Positions 15,510-23,079 of a stretch of 64,000 nucleotides of DNA are shown in pieces. The DNA lies in the NCBI RefSeq assembly GCF_963580165.1, contig NZ_CAUZLM010000004.1, forward strand, positions 1-64,000. Reading direction: 5' to 3'. This DNA is from Fructobacillus evanidus. Lineage in GTDB: Bacteria > Bacillota > Bacilli > Lactobacillales > Lactobacillaceae. The first letter of the stretch is position 1. Every line of letters begins with the position of its first letter. Made by a program: the position numbers and the translations under genes. A model generated the notes under the pieces. The model was not told the origin of the DNA. It did not search any database and saw only the letters and a program-made list of their open reading frames with translations.

Positions 15510-16201
15510 CATTTGCTCCAAACTGACACAAAACGTCCATACAGTGCAGTCATCAGGTAGAATGCCATCGTCAACAACATTGGTAGTGAACTTGCTGAGT
15601 ACCCAGCAGACAATGCAGTAAACCATAGCGCGATATTGACAACGTCAGCCATCAACCAAAGCGTGTAACTGTCACCATAACCCAAGAATACATAAATAGA
15701 TGCAAAAGCCCCAATAACCAACGTCAGCGAGTCCCAAGCTGGGTTCGTGTCGCCTAACCATGTGTAGACGATGATGAGTGGAATCCAGATAATTAACATC
15801 AATGCCACTGTTGACATCCAATTCCCGATACTCAAATGCTTCACACCGTTTTTAATTCGATGTCCCCAATTCTTCCACGTCACAATCAGTGGAATATCAA
15901 TCAAAGTCACGAATACTAATTGATCTAACACACTGGCATAGTGTCCAGCCGTCCAATTGACGTAGATGAATCCCAGTGCGCTAATAAATCCAAGCAAACC
16001 ATTGATAGGCTTTCCAATCATCATGTATACCGTACATGCTGACCCAACCAACGTTGCTACTAGCGTGATAATTGATAATCCTGTAATAGGTGCGACCATG
16101 AACAATGCCAACTGCACGCCGACCATAAATGCCAGCATAACTGCGCCAGCAGTGTTCAGTGACTTAATTTCTTGTCCTAACCATTTAATGTAATTACTCA
16201 T
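15509..16201 (-). CDS. pnuC: PnuC-family nicotinamide riboside transporter in prophage
   Basis: 230 residues with about seven hydrophobic segments. The end of the core, LGYGDSYTLWLMADVVNIAL, matches the PnuC signature region with conserved Trp and Asn. PnuC carries nicotinamide riboside (or another vitamin precursor in Pnu relatives) across the membrane by facilitated diffusion. The gene lies inside a block of small phage genes and overlaps both neighbours, so it belongs to the phage operon. No phosphorylating kinase (NadR) is visible nearby. Confidence 0.82.
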   Translation of the reverse strand: MSNYIKWLGQEIKSLNTAGAVMLAFMVGVQLALFMVAPITGLSIITLVATLVGSACTVYMMIGKPINGLLGFISALGFIYVNWTAGHYASVLDQLVFVTLIDIPLIVTWKNWGHRIKNGVKHLSIGNWMSTVALMLIIWIPLIIVYTWLGDTNPAWDSLTLVIGAFASIYVFLGYGDSYTLWLMADVVNIALWFTALSAGYSASSLPMLLTMAFYLMTALYGRFVSVWSK

Positions 16202-16620
16202 TGTTCTTCCTCCAACAGTTCCGGGTTCTCGTGAACGTTGCCGATGATAGTTAGATATTCTTTTGTATCCTGGTAAGCAAAATCGCCAAAATTGTAATCA
16301 TGATTGGCGGTTACAAACTGAATGTCTGGACAGAATGTAACGTATCCAACTCTTTTATTGCCGAAATCATCCCACTCGGCAATGTCCCCCTCATAGATTT
16401 CTTTTCCATTCTTGTCATGCAGGCCTGTGTATTGTTCCAAAATACGTTTATTTTTAAATTCTTCAGTTCCCTCGTAATCAATCGACTCTGTATGAGCAAA
16501 TCTAAAACCAACCATGTCATCAAAGTCTTCTCGGTTCCCATAACTCATACCTGGAATATCTCCACCGTAAATTTCATGTCTGTTTTGATCCCATTCTCTA
16601 AACTTAATCTCTCTCATCAC
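16198..16620 (-). CDS. YopX family phage protein
   Basis: 140 residues with the YopX pattern: MREIKFREWDQNR, then YTGLHDKNGKEIYEGDIAEW, and a C-terminal TIIGNVHENPELLEE. YopX proteins are widespread in phages of Firmicutes; no molecular role is established. Overlaps with both neighbours show it is part of the same transcript. Confidence 0.85.
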   Translation of the reverse strand: MMREIKFREWDQNRHEIYGGDIPGMSYGNREDFDDMVGFRFAHTESIDYEGTEEFKNKRILEQYTGLHDKNGKEIYEGDIAEWDDFGNKRVGYVTFCPDIQFVTANHDYNFGDFAYQDTKEYLTIIGNVHENPELLEEEQ

Positions 16621-16862
16621 TTCTCCTCTTCTAATGCAACTGCTTTAAGCTTTATTCCATAATCTTTTTCCAAGAATAAAACTGCATTTTTAACAGATTC
16701 AATATCATCTGTTCCATCAGCGTATTCCTTTTTGCAAGTCAAAATAAATTTGCCTGTCGTTGAATCCTGACAACGAATGTACAGATTTTTTAATTCGGAA
16801 TCAGCCTTTACAGCATCTGAAAATTGAAATTCCATAACTTTCATTCCGTATTTTTCCATCAC
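16617..16862 (-). CDS. Hypothetical phage protein
   Basis: 81 residues, alpha/beta, with two cysteines (YIRCQDSTTGKFILTCKKEY). No family recognised. It overlaps the YopX gene and the DUF1642 gene by four bases each, so coupled translation is likely. Confidence 0.6.
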   Translation of the reverse strand: MMEKYGMKVMEFQFSDAVKADSELKNLYIRCQDSTTGKFILTCKKEYADGTDDIESVKNAVLFLEKDYGIKLKAVALEEEK

Positions 16863-17281
16863 TCAACCTCTTCCCGATAAAACATGTCTGGGTTATAGCC
16901 CCATTCACGGATTTCTGATTCAGTAAAAGCACCCGGTCTTGCGTTGATAAAATAACTATCTGTCGGATAACCAATGGGATGTTCAATAATCGTCTTACGA
17001 AGACCATTTCTGTCCGTCTTCTTTGATTTCCAGTAATACTTTTTCTCTTTCTCAACGAACTGGTCATGTGCCCAGTCACGATATTTTGGAAGGGCGATTA
17101 ACAAAAGTTCTTGGTTTAGGTCTTTAATTTTTTCGCTTTCTACAGTTTCGTTGTAAAAAATATAATCATAAATATTTTTAAGATTAACGATTACAGCCTC
17201 TGATTTGTGTTGTTCAAAATATAAGTCAGCAATTTCAGCAATCTTCCGATATTCTTCTTCAGTAAATTTTTTATTCATCAC
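16859..17281 (-). CDS. DUF1642 phage protein (copy A)
   Basis: 140 residues. The C-terminal half, with FTESEIREWGYNPDMFYREE, is the signature end of DUF1642 proteins of Lactobacillales phages. The N-terminal half is helical (TEEEYRKIAEIADLYFEQ). It shares its second half with the gene at 17422-17733 (EKEKKY.W.SKK, HPI, YNPDMF.REEVE), so the two are paralogues. Function unknown. Confidence 0.75.
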   Translation of the reverse strand: MMNKKFTEEEYRKIAEIADLYFEQHKSEAVIVNLKNIYDYIFYNETVESEKIKDLNQELLLIALPKYRDWAHDQFVEKEKKYYWKSKKTDRNGLRKTIIEHPIGYPTDSYFINARPGAFTESEIREWGYNPDMFYREEVE

Positions 17282-17421
17282 TCCACCTCTTCATCAAGTG
17301 TGACTATTGCCACGTAATCATCTGAATAATTACCAGCTTCGTCATAAGCCTCTTCATAAGTTAAATCTCTGTATTCAAAAGTTTCAAAATCTCCATAAAC
17401 TGTAACTTTATATTTTTCCAT
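17278..17421 (-). CDS. Small acidic hypothetical protein
   Basis: 47 residues: MEKYKVTVYGDFETFEYRDL then an acidic helix and a short beta strand, ending LDEEVE. It lies between the two DUF1642 copies, overlapping the start of one and directly following the stop of the other. The gene arrangement supports expression; function unknown. Confidence 0.55.
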   Translation of the reverse strand: MEKYKVTVYGDFETFEYRDLTYEEAYDEAGNYSDDYVAIVTLDEEVE

Positions 17422-17733
17422 TTATTCCACCTCTTCTCGTTCAAACATGTCTGGGTTGTAACACCCTTCCCGTACTTCTGTTTCAGTAAATGAATCACAT
17501 GGTTTAGATGATGGGTGGTACATATCAATTGGATGCCCATCTGAACTTTTCACCAAAACTTTATATTCACCATTGTTAAAACGTTTTTTAGAAATCCAGT
17601 GATACTTCTTCTCTTTCTCAACGTACTTTTCCTTAGCTTCTTCACGAGTAGCTGGGTTAGCAATCGCCATAATTTCTTGATTTTGCAAATTAAAATCTGG
17701 ATAAAAAACGTTATCCTGATCTGGCGCTTCCAT
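17422..17733 (-). CDS. DUF1642 phage protein (copy B)
   Basis: 103 residues, a shortened paralogue of copy A: YVEKEKKYHWISKKRFNNGE, GHPIDMYHP and a final CYNPDMFEREEVE. It lacks most of the N-terminal helix region of copy A. AGGTGG precedes the start. Tandem paralogues of this family suggest local duplication and divergence. Confidence 0.72.
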   Translation of the reverse strand: MEAPDQDNVFYPDFNLQNQEIMAIANPATREEAKEKYVEKEKKYHWISKKRFNNGEYKVLVKSSDGHPIDMYHPSSKPCDSFTETEVREGCYNPDMFEREEVE

Positions 17734-17746
17734 TCAACCACCTCAA

Positions 17747-17905
17747 TCACCGTAATAGGCAAACCGCCACAGCTTCTGGCAATTCGTGTTTAACAATGCC
17801 CTTTTCAATCCGTCCTAAATCTTTTTCGTCAATTCCAATAATCTCGCTGGCATCAGCCAACTTTAACTTGGCACGCAAGCGTGCTTTTTTGTATGTCGTT
17901 GTCAT
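17747..17905 (-). CDS. Small HTH-like protein
   Basis: 52 residues: MTTTYKKARLRAKLKLADAS, EIIGIDEKDLGRIEKG. The pattern resembles a Cro/CI-type helix-turn-helix reduced to its central helices. It may act as a small regulator of the middle operon. The start overlaps the next upstream gene (ATGA). Confidence 0.55.
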   Translation of the reverse strand: MTTTYKKARLRAKLKLADASEIIGIDEKDLGRIEKGIVKHELPEAVAVCLLR

Positions 17906-18033
17906 TTTAAAAATTCCTTTAAATGTGTTTTCCTGAAGAGCAATATAGCCATCAATTCTTCTTTGCTGTCGTGCGGTTGCTTTTTGGCCATCTCCTGCAA
18001 TTCAGCATTTTTGGCCAATTTTGGCTCTTTCAT
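17902..18033 (-). CDS. Small hypothetical phage protein
   Basis: 43 residues, basic and helical (MKEPKLAKNAELQEMAKKQ). Its ATG overlaps the stop of the helicase loader gene, and its stop overlaps the start of the following gene. No function can be named. Confidence 0.5.
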   Translation of the reverse strand: MKEPKLAKNAELQEMAKKQPHDSKEELMAILLFRKTHLKEFLK

Positions 18034-18854
18034 TCTCGTAAGTCCTCCATTCCGCCAAATATCAATTGATTCGATTCCTTCTTAGCAATTAGTCGGCTGA
18101 TAATCTTGGGATTATACGAGCGGTCAAGACTGTTAGCATCTCCGCTAATCTTTTGGTTAGTCGTGACAATGTTTGTTTTGGTTCGTTTGCCAAACTCGTC
18201 CTTAGCTTGCCTTGCCTCCGCTAACTCATACATAAACTTCTGCATTGGCTCACTGGCCTGCTTGCCACTGTTGCCCATTCCGCCAGCTTCACTGCCGAAA
18301 TCATCTAGTACCAGTACATCGACCTTTTTCATCAGTTCCTTGGCGTAACGCAATCGTTCTTGTTGCTGATAGTCGTTGAAGTTGTGTACTTTGTCTGATA
18401 GCGCCACGGTGCTGACAAACATAACGGTCTTGTCTGAATGTTCTTTTAAAGCCTGTATCATGGACAATGTTAGTGCTGTCTTACCTGTTCCAGCATTTCC
18501 TGCCATTAGAATATTAATACCTGGGCCATCAATCACTCGCTTGGTTAGCTTCCTAGCCTTTAGCTTTAATTCCTCTGCCTTGGACACATTCTCTTGTTGC
18601 TGTGGATCCCAGTGGTTGAAATCAAACTTCTGTCGGCCACCGCCACCCCAAATGCTCCAGGTTTCAAACTTCTTGTGTTCTGATGCCTTTAGCTTTTGAT
18701 ACGCTTCCTGGTCAGCCTTAGCCTCTCGCATCTTGATGTAAGTCTTCATCTCTTCGTCATTTAGTCCGCTTAGTTTCTGCTTAGCCCGCTTGTAAGCAGG
18801 AACCGTTTCAAAGCTTGATTCAATCCCTTTCATAGCATTAGCTAAACTTTCCAT
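18030..18854 (-). CDS. dnaC: DnaC-like helicase loader (AAA+ ATPase)
   Basis: 274 residues. Walker A is GNAGTGKTAL (about residue 118-127), Walker B VLVLDDFGSE (about 185-194), followed by a sensor-like VTTNQKISGD and an arginine-rich ISRLIAKKE, all as in DnaC/DnaI loaders. The N-terminal third is helical and probably contacts the helicase. It follows the replisome organizer gene by eight bases, the usual initiator-loader pair of Lactobacillales phages. Confidence 0.85.
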   Translation of the reverse strand: MESLANAMKGIESSFETVPAYKRAKQKLSGLNDEEMKTYIKMREAKADQEAYQKLKASEHKKFETWSIWGGGGRQKFDFNHWDPQQQENVSKAEELKLKARKLTKRVIDGPGINILMAGNAGTGKTALTLSMIQALKEHSDKTVMFVSTVALSDKVHNFNDYQQQERLRYAKELMKKVDVLVLDDFGSEAGGMGNSGKQASEPMQKFMYELAEARQAKDEFGKRTKTNIVTTNQKISGDANSLDRSYNPKIISRLIAKKESNQLIFGGMEDLRE

Positions 18855-18862
18855 CTATCCTC

Positions 18863-19630
18863 CTAAAAGTCCCAATCACCATAGGCCTTGGTTAAGTCTT
18901 GGTTTCCAATTGTTCCTGATGATTGAGTCGTATACTCGTCTTCCCAACCAGCTTGATTGAACCAAGTATCAGCATTCTTGATGTACTTATTATCAGTTCC
19001 TTGAGCTTTTAGCTGTCTAATATAGCTGTTAAGTCCTGACTTAATGTCTTCGTGTTTAACTCCGTCTTTGATTGCCTTCTTGTATTTTGTAAATGAGGTC
19101 TTTTTATTTCCTCTTGGTCGTTTTGGATAGAGCGACCAAATATCTGAAAATTGATTTTTTAATTCAATCTCACTGTCAGCCTTCGGCTGACTGTTAGTGT
19201 TTTTAGTATTAGTATTATTAGTATTGGTATTAGTATTAGTTAAATTAGTATTAGTAGTTGCGGGTTTTCCGTTAACGGTTTTCCAGTTACTGGTTTCCCG
19301 TTGACGGGTTTCCAGTAACCGGTTATCAGTAAACGGTTCATCGTATACCGTGATGATTAAACTAGTAAATTTTCCTAATTCTCCATGTTCTTGCTTCGTT
19401 TCAACATATCCAGCATCCTCTAACTCTTTAAACGCTTTGTTAGTAGCATCACGCCCATTAGTTGCCCAATCTACTATGTTTGATTTATAAAATACCCAAT
19501 CATCGGGCTTAGAAAGCATTTCTACTAACAATCCTTTGGCCTGTAATGAAAGATTTTTATTGTCAATAGCGCTATTACTTACCTGGGTAAAATTCCGCTT
19601 ATTGCCACGTCTTAAAATTGATTTCTGCAT
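18863..19630 (-). CDS. Replisome organizer / phage replication initiator
   Basis: 255 residues. The N-terminal winged-helix part (SLQAKGLLVEMLSKPDDWVF, NGRDATNKAFKELEDAGYVE) is typical of phage replisome organizers. A linker of Asn/Thr repeats (TNTNLTNTNTNTNN) follows, then a C-terminal DnaD-like domain (FSDIWSLYPKRPRGNKK, NADTWFNQAGWEDE). The protein binds origin repeats and recruits the loader encoded next. Tandem DNA repeats lie within the gene itself. Confidence 0.83.
   Translation of the reverse strand: MQKSILRRGNKRNFTQVSNSAIDNKNLSLQAKGLLVEMLSKPDDWVFYKSNIVDWATNGRDATNKAFKELEDAGYVETKQEHGELGKFTSLIITVYDEPFTDNRLLETRQRETSNWKTVNGKPATTNTNLTNTNTNTNNTNTKNTNSQPKADSEIELKNQFSDIWSLYPKRPRGNKKTSFTKYKKAIKDGVKHEDIKSGLNSYIRQLKAQGTDNKYIKNADTWFNQAGWEDEYTTQSSGTIGNQDLTKAYGDWDF
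19193..19334. repeat. Iteron-like repeats and AT-rich tract: candidate phage replication origin
   Basis: Five imperfect copies of GGTTTtCCaGTtAc-like 14-15-mers lie end to end at 19263-19334 (for example GGTTTTCCGTTAAC, GGTTTCCAGTAACC, GGTTATCAGTAAAC). Next to them at 19193-19259 is a TTAGTA-rich AT tract that encodes the Asn/Thr linker. Repeats bound by the initiator plus an adjacent AT-rich stretch, located inside the organizer gene, is a known layout for phage origins. Confidence 0.6.
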
Positions 19631-19640
19631 CTACCGACTC

Positions 19641-20243
19641 CTAAAATGGCAGGTCATCAGCACTAATATCAATTTCGCCATTGTTTGCTGATTGGCCAGC
19701 AAACGGATTGAATCCAGTCTGCTCTGGTTGCTTACTTGCAAATGCGTTGCTTGATGGTGCTTGCGCATTTGGCGAACTATTCTTGGCCTCAAACATGTCA
19801 CGAGTAATTCCATCTGGCTTTGATCCATCACTATCAATATGGGTCTTAGCTCGAACAGTCAGGTTAGTTTTACCAGTGTAATCACTTGTCTGCCATTCAA
19901 CTTTGATGTTGATTGTCTTACCAATCATTGATTTCACGTATTGAGCAAGTGAACTGAATTGAACACCGCTCTTAGCTCCTGCAGCAATAGCCATGTTGTT
20001 GAAATTCTTGGTTGAGCGTTCAGCTTCTTCTGCTGTTCCGTCTTTCCAAACCATGTTGTCATAGCGGACTTTTCCGCCCTGATATTCGCCATCAATCACT
20101 TCATAATCAAAGACTGCCATTTCACTTCCAGTTGATGACGTTTTGGCCTCTGATGAATCCAAAATCTTCACGTTGTAAGTACCTGATTCTTGTACTGATT
20201 GACCAAATACGTTGTTCTCGTCTGTTGTAAATCCAAATGCCAT
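19641..20243 (-). CDS. DUF669 protein, probable ssDNA-binding recombination accessory
   Basis: 200 residues. The N-terminal MAFGFTTDENNVFGQSVQES and GTYNVKILDS region matches DUF669. A Pro/Ser/Asn/Gln-rich linker follows, and the end EIDISADDLPF is the acidic-hydrophobic tip seen in single-strand DNA-binding proteins. DUF669 genes lie next to Sak4-like ATPases in many phages, as here (four bases apart), so it probably protects or presents single-stranded DNA. Confidence 0.8.
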   Translation of the reverse strand: MAFGFTTDENNVFGQSVQESGTYNVKILDSSEAKTSSTGSEMAVFDYEVIDGEYQGGKVRYDNMVWKDGTAEEAERSTKNFNNMAIAAGAKSGVQFSSLAQYVKSMIGKTINIKVEWQTSDYTGKTNLTVRAKTHIDSDGSKPDGITRDMFEAKNSSPNAQAPSSNAFASKQPEQTGFNPFAGQSANNGEIDISADDLPF

Positions 20244-20247
20244 AGTC

Positions 20248-21006
20248 TTATGCTCTCTTTCCTAATTCGTTAGCTACTTCTGCTACTTGTTCATCGAATG
20301 TTTTGTCGGCCTTTTTAGGCGCTTTCTGTGGCTTTTCAGTTGGTATCTCTTTCTTTTCAGCAGGTTCTACCAATTCGTTTGCCTTAATCAATATTCGCTC
20401 ATCAATTCGGTTCTTACCGTGGTTTCCTTGTTCTGGATCAAAGTCGATAAATCGTTGACCATCTTGCTTGTAGATACGACCAACAATGTCGAATGGGGCT
20501 GACAAAGCATTAAAAGTCTTTTGGTTCATGTCAGCCTCAAAGCGTCCCTTGCCGTCTAATCCGCTTGCACCATTGTCAATCTGGTGGGCAGTTACAAGAA
20601 CTGTCTTTCGGCTCTTGCGCAATTTCATTCCCAAATTTCTGAACCACGACTGCAACTTTTGATAATTCTGACGACCGTCTTTGCTTCTTCCATCAATGTT
20701 ATCTAGCACCCAATTTTGAAGTGCAGTCACGTTGTCCAAGATGATGATGTCAAAGTTTGGACTACTAATTGCTGAATCCACATAGTAGTCAACCTGTGAC
20801 TGTATATTCGGCGCATCAGAATCATCAAATGCAAATACGAATGTGTCTGTTGTGTCTGATAAAGCGTTGTATGATCCATCAAAAATGAAGCTTACTTTGT
20901 TACCTTTAAATAGCTTTGAAAGGCTTGTTTTACCAGTCCCACCATCTCCATAGATGAAATACATGTTCCCTGATGGAATAATCTTCCCTGGTTTGAACTC
21001 AATCAT
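20248..21006 (-). CDS. Sak4-like RecA-type ATPase
   Basis: 252 residues. Walker A GDGGTGKTSL near residue 20, Walker B-like DIIILDNVTAL near 83, and VLVTAHQIDNG as the following motif: a minimal RecA/RadA core of the AAA_24/Sak4 type. Sak4 proteins promote phage single-strand annealing together with an SSB-like partner, here the DUF669 protein. The C-terminal tail is Lys/Pro/Glu-rich and likely disordered. Confidence 0.8.
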   Translation of the reverse strand: MIEFKPGKIIPSGNMYFIYGDGGTGKTSLSKLFKGNKVSFIFDGSYNALSDTTDTFVFAFDDSDAPNIQSQVDYYVDSAISSPNFDIIILDNVTALQNWVLDNIDGRSKDGRQNYQKLQSWFRNLGMKLRKSRKTVLVTAHQIDNGASGLDGKGRFEADMNQKTFNALSAPFDIVGRIYKQDGQRFIDFDPEQGNHGKNRIDERILIKANELVEPAEKKEIPTEKPQKAPKKADKTFDEQVAEVANELGKRA

Positions 21007-21021
21007 GGTTAGTCTCCTTTC

Positions 21022-21411
21022 TTACTTTTTGAAATTAACTTTTTCAGTCTTTTTGATAACTGTTACCTCATCAAATTCTTCTTCGTTGAGAATCTTTTTG
21101 AGTTCTGTCACGCCCTTGAATTGAAGCACATCTAATCCATATGCTTTCAAATACTTGAGCATAAGTTCAGGGTCATTAACTGTTACTCTTCGACTACCTT
21201 CATCCATCTCAATGTCATCAATGTGGCCACCGTCAATCATGAATTCTCGTGCGTACTTCTTGAATTTCTTGATGTTTCCTTCCATTTCTTGAATTTTGAA
21301 GTACACTTCGCTTTTCTGACTGGGCGACAATGATTTGAAAAAGTCTTCATTGCCCAAATCAACTGCTGATGTGATTTCTCCGTATGGATCTACAATTGAT
21401 ACGTCTCTCAT
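21022..21411 (-). CDS. Hypothetical protein of the recombination module
   Basis: 129 residues, with helical central segments (SLSPSQKSEVYFKIQEMEGN, IKKFKKYAREFMIDG) and an acidic patch. It lies between a small coiled-coil protein and the Sak4-like gene, so it is probably an accessory factor for phage recombination. I recognise no domain with certainty. Confidence 0.6.
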   Translation of the reverse strand: MRDVSIVDPYGEITSAVDLGNEDFFKSLSPSQKSEVYFKIQEMEGNIKKFKKYAREFMIDGGHIDDIEMDEGSRRVTVNDPELMLKYLKAYGLDVLQFKGVTELKKILNEEEFDEVTVIKKTEKVNFKK

Positions 21412-21590
21412 AATTGAACCCCTAATTCTTCTAAGTAAGTCTCGAGCTCTTCCACTTCTTCGCTTACTTCAGACCGCTTGATATATAGTTTTTCCAACTT
21501 GTCTTGCACTCGTTCAATCTCGTCAGCGTTTCGATCAGCAATGTGGTATAACGCCATATCGTCTGCAACTCTATTACCTGTTGTTGCCAT
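21408..21590 (-). CDS. Small coiled-coil protein
   Basis: 60 residues; from about residue 20 the sequence is a clear heptad-type coiled coil (ERVQDKLEKLYIKRSEVSEE). It overlaps the next gene by four bases. Function unknown. Confidence 0.55.
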   Translation of the reverse strand: MATTGNRVADDMALYHIADRNADEIERVQDKLEKLYIKRSEVSEEVEELETYLEELGVQL

Positions 21591-21592
21591 GC

Positions 21593-21751
21593 TTAGTCCT
21601 CCGTTTTTGAAAAACCTGAAACAACCACATCTGTGGCTACTTTATCTGTTAAATCATGTACCAATTCGCTAAGCGTATTAATTAACCCTGATTGATTGCT
21701 GATAACTTCTGCCTGTGATTTAATGGTTTTGATATATTGTTCTTCGTTCAT
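21593..21751 (-). CDS. Small helical hypothetical protein
   Basis: 52 residues from ATG 21751, preceded by GGGAGG; a longer frame upstream lies within the neighbouring HTH gene. The sequence (MNEEQYIKTIKSQAEVISNQ) is helical. Part of the early operon; no function assigned. Confidence 0.55.
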   Translation of the reverse strand: MNEEQYIKTIKSQAEVISNQSGLINTLSELVHDLTDKVATDVVVSGFSKTED

Positions 21752-21948
21752 TAGTCCTCCCACCCCACTAGATATGCTGGTGTGACTCCATAGAACTTGG
21801 CTAACTTTTCCCATGTTTCTAGTTTTGGCTCTCTTGAGCCGTATTCGTAATTTGTATATGTCTGTCTTTTCATACCCAGCTTTCTATGAACCTGTGATAG
21901 AGTTAGACCCTTGCTTTTCCTTAATTCGTTTAATCTGTTTTTACTCAT
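21751..21948 (-). CDS. Small XRE-family HTH regulator
   Basis: 65 residues from ATG 21948 (GGAGGGCAC upstream). RLNELRKSKGLTLSQVHRKL, QTYTNYEYGSREPKLETWEK and FYGVTPAYLVGW form a complete XRE helix-turn-helix. It may be a second Cro-like regulator. A 9-bp inverted repeat lies just upstream at 21970-22006 and could be its operator. Confidence 0.78.
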   Translation of the reverse strand: MSKNRLNELRKSKGLTLSQVHRKLGMKRQTYTNYEYGSREPKLETWEKLAKFYGVTPAYLVGWED

Positions 21949-21969
21949 GTGCCCTCCGTGGTATACTAG

Positions 21970-22006
21970 AGGCATAAATTATTTTTAGTTGGATAAATTT
22001 ATGCCT
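21970..22006. promoter_or_regulatory. Inverted repeat upstream of small HTH gene
   Basis: AGGCATAAA (21970-21978) and TTTATGCCT (21998-22006) are perfect inverted repeats separated by 19 nt. They lie between the 22005-22223 gene and the HTH gene, and could be an operator or a weak hairpin. Confidence 0.4.
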
Positions 22007-22223
22007 AAGCTCGCTCTGCTAAGCGGGCTTTTTTTGCGCGCTTTAAATCTCGTTTTGCCAGCCGCTTACCCTGATGAGCAAGATCGTTGGTAATATCGTT
22101 CTCAATGTCATAGGCATCAAACAACGGTGCTCGCTTGTAGTATTTGTATGCCATGATTGACAGCGTTGTAACTCCTGTTCCAATCACAACCATAAATAAA
22201 TCATTGAATTGCATTAGTGCCAT
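22005..22223 (-). CDS. Small membrane-anchored hypothetical protein
   Basis: 72 residues, start with AGGAGG seven bases upstream. One hydrophobic segment (LFMVVIGTGVTTLSIMAYKY, residues 9-28) then a strongly basic helix ending KRAKKARLAERA. Function unknown. Confidence 0.6.
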   Translation of the reverse strand: MALMQFNDLFMVVIGTGVTTLSIMAYKYYKRAPLFDAYDIENDITNDLAHQGKRLAKRDLKRAKKARLAERA

Positions 22224-22234
22224 GTTGTCGCCTC

Positions 22235-22441
22235 CTACATAACCTGTTCCGTTTCTAGGTTTTCAGCAATCCATTCGACTACCTTGTATTCCAGATAATA
22301 TTTCCGTTTCTTTCCTGGTAGTCGGAAGTATTGAAAACCTGGTTGGTTAACCATTTCCTCAACTCCATCTCGTGACATTGACTCGATTTCATTTGTTAAC
22401 TGAGCCACGTTTAGCAAACGTGCCCCATCTTTCATGAGCAT
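22235..22441 (-). CDS. Putative excisionase-like / DUF771-like small protein
   Basis: 68 residues with GGGGGTGG before the start. A short helix-turn-helix-like N-terminal part (ARLLNVAQLTNEIESMSRDG) and an end with KRKYYLEYKVVEWIAENL, which resembles small phage DNA-binding proteins placed near the early promoter. I cannot distinguish an excisionase from a DUF771 protein. Confidence 0.45.
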   Translation of the reverse strand: MLMKDGARLLNVAQLTNEIESMSRDGVEEMVNQPGFQYFRLPGKKRKYYLEYKVVEWIAENLETEQVM

Positions 22442-22513
22442 ATAACCACCCCCTTTCTGTTATCCTTTAACTACTGGCATTGCAGTGCCTAGTAAATTGA
22501 AAGGAGAATATTT

Positions 22514-22789
22514 ATGAATAAATTTATTGTGTATTTTAATATGCCTTTGAATGGGTCTGATGAAAAAAGCATTGAGTCTCGTGGTTTACTTGAAGACTTG
22601 GTCGGACAAGGAAATTGGCTTCAGCTAACCGGTGAACTAATCGTTATCAAAACAAAAATGTCATTAAATGATTTTTCTCATGAATTTTTAGAGATGAATC
22701 CTCCCCGTGATTTTTTTGTACTTGATGTCCACGACTTTTATTCAAGTTATGATTCAGATTACAAGCGCAACTTGTTTAACGACTTGTAA
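22514..22789 (+). CDS. Hypothetical protein, opposite orientation in early region
   Basis: 91 residues with AAGGAGA seven bases before the ATG. The sequence is alpha/beta and acidic (MNKFIVYFNMPLNGSDEKSI; DFFVLDVHDFYSSYDSDYK). It runs against the early operon, so it may be expressed in the lysogen. No family recognised. Its 3' end overlaps the convergent gene by 14 nt. Confidence 0.65.
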   Translation: MNKFIVYFNMPLNGSDEKSIESRGLLEDLVGQGNWLQLTGELIVIKTKMSLNDFSHEFLEMNPPRDFFVLDVHDFYSSYDSDYKRNLFNDL

Positions 22790-23069
22790 TTCGCTTAGCC
22801 AATTCATTCAGAATCGAAGCTAGTTCAGGGTCACCATTAAAGTTCATACCTCTAAAGTAGTTTTCCTGAATAACATTTGAGTCAGCCTTATCGTCTGTCT
22901 CTTTTGCATCTATCTCTAGTTGGTATTCTGTAACTTTGTTTGCTAAATGAATAATTCTTGCAGAAGTGGAGAGTAGTGTATCAGCACTGCTCTTTTTATT
23001 TACATCGATAATGTCGAACATATTTTTAATGTTCTCTAATTCTTGAGAGAGTTCTTGTTTTTCGTTCAT
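22776..23069 (-). CDS. Hypothetical helical phage protein
   Basis: 97 residues from ATG 23069 (AAGGAGAAAGC upstream); an earlier in-frame ATG at 23108 lies inside the antirepressor gene. Predicted long helices (NEKQELSQELENIKNMFDII; LANKVTEYQLEIDAKE). No domain identified. Confidence 0.6.
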   Translation of the reverse strand: MNEKQELSQELENIKNMFDIIDVNKKSSADTLLSTSARIIHLANKVTEYQLEIDAKETDDKADSNVIQENYFRGMNFNGDPELASILNELAKRITSR

Positions 23070-23079
23070 GCTTTCTCCT

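Noticed and set aside
19193..19260. TTAGTA repeats as microsatellite or CRISPR-like element
   Set aside because: They encode a Thr/Asn linker and adjoin origin-like repeats; no spacer structure.
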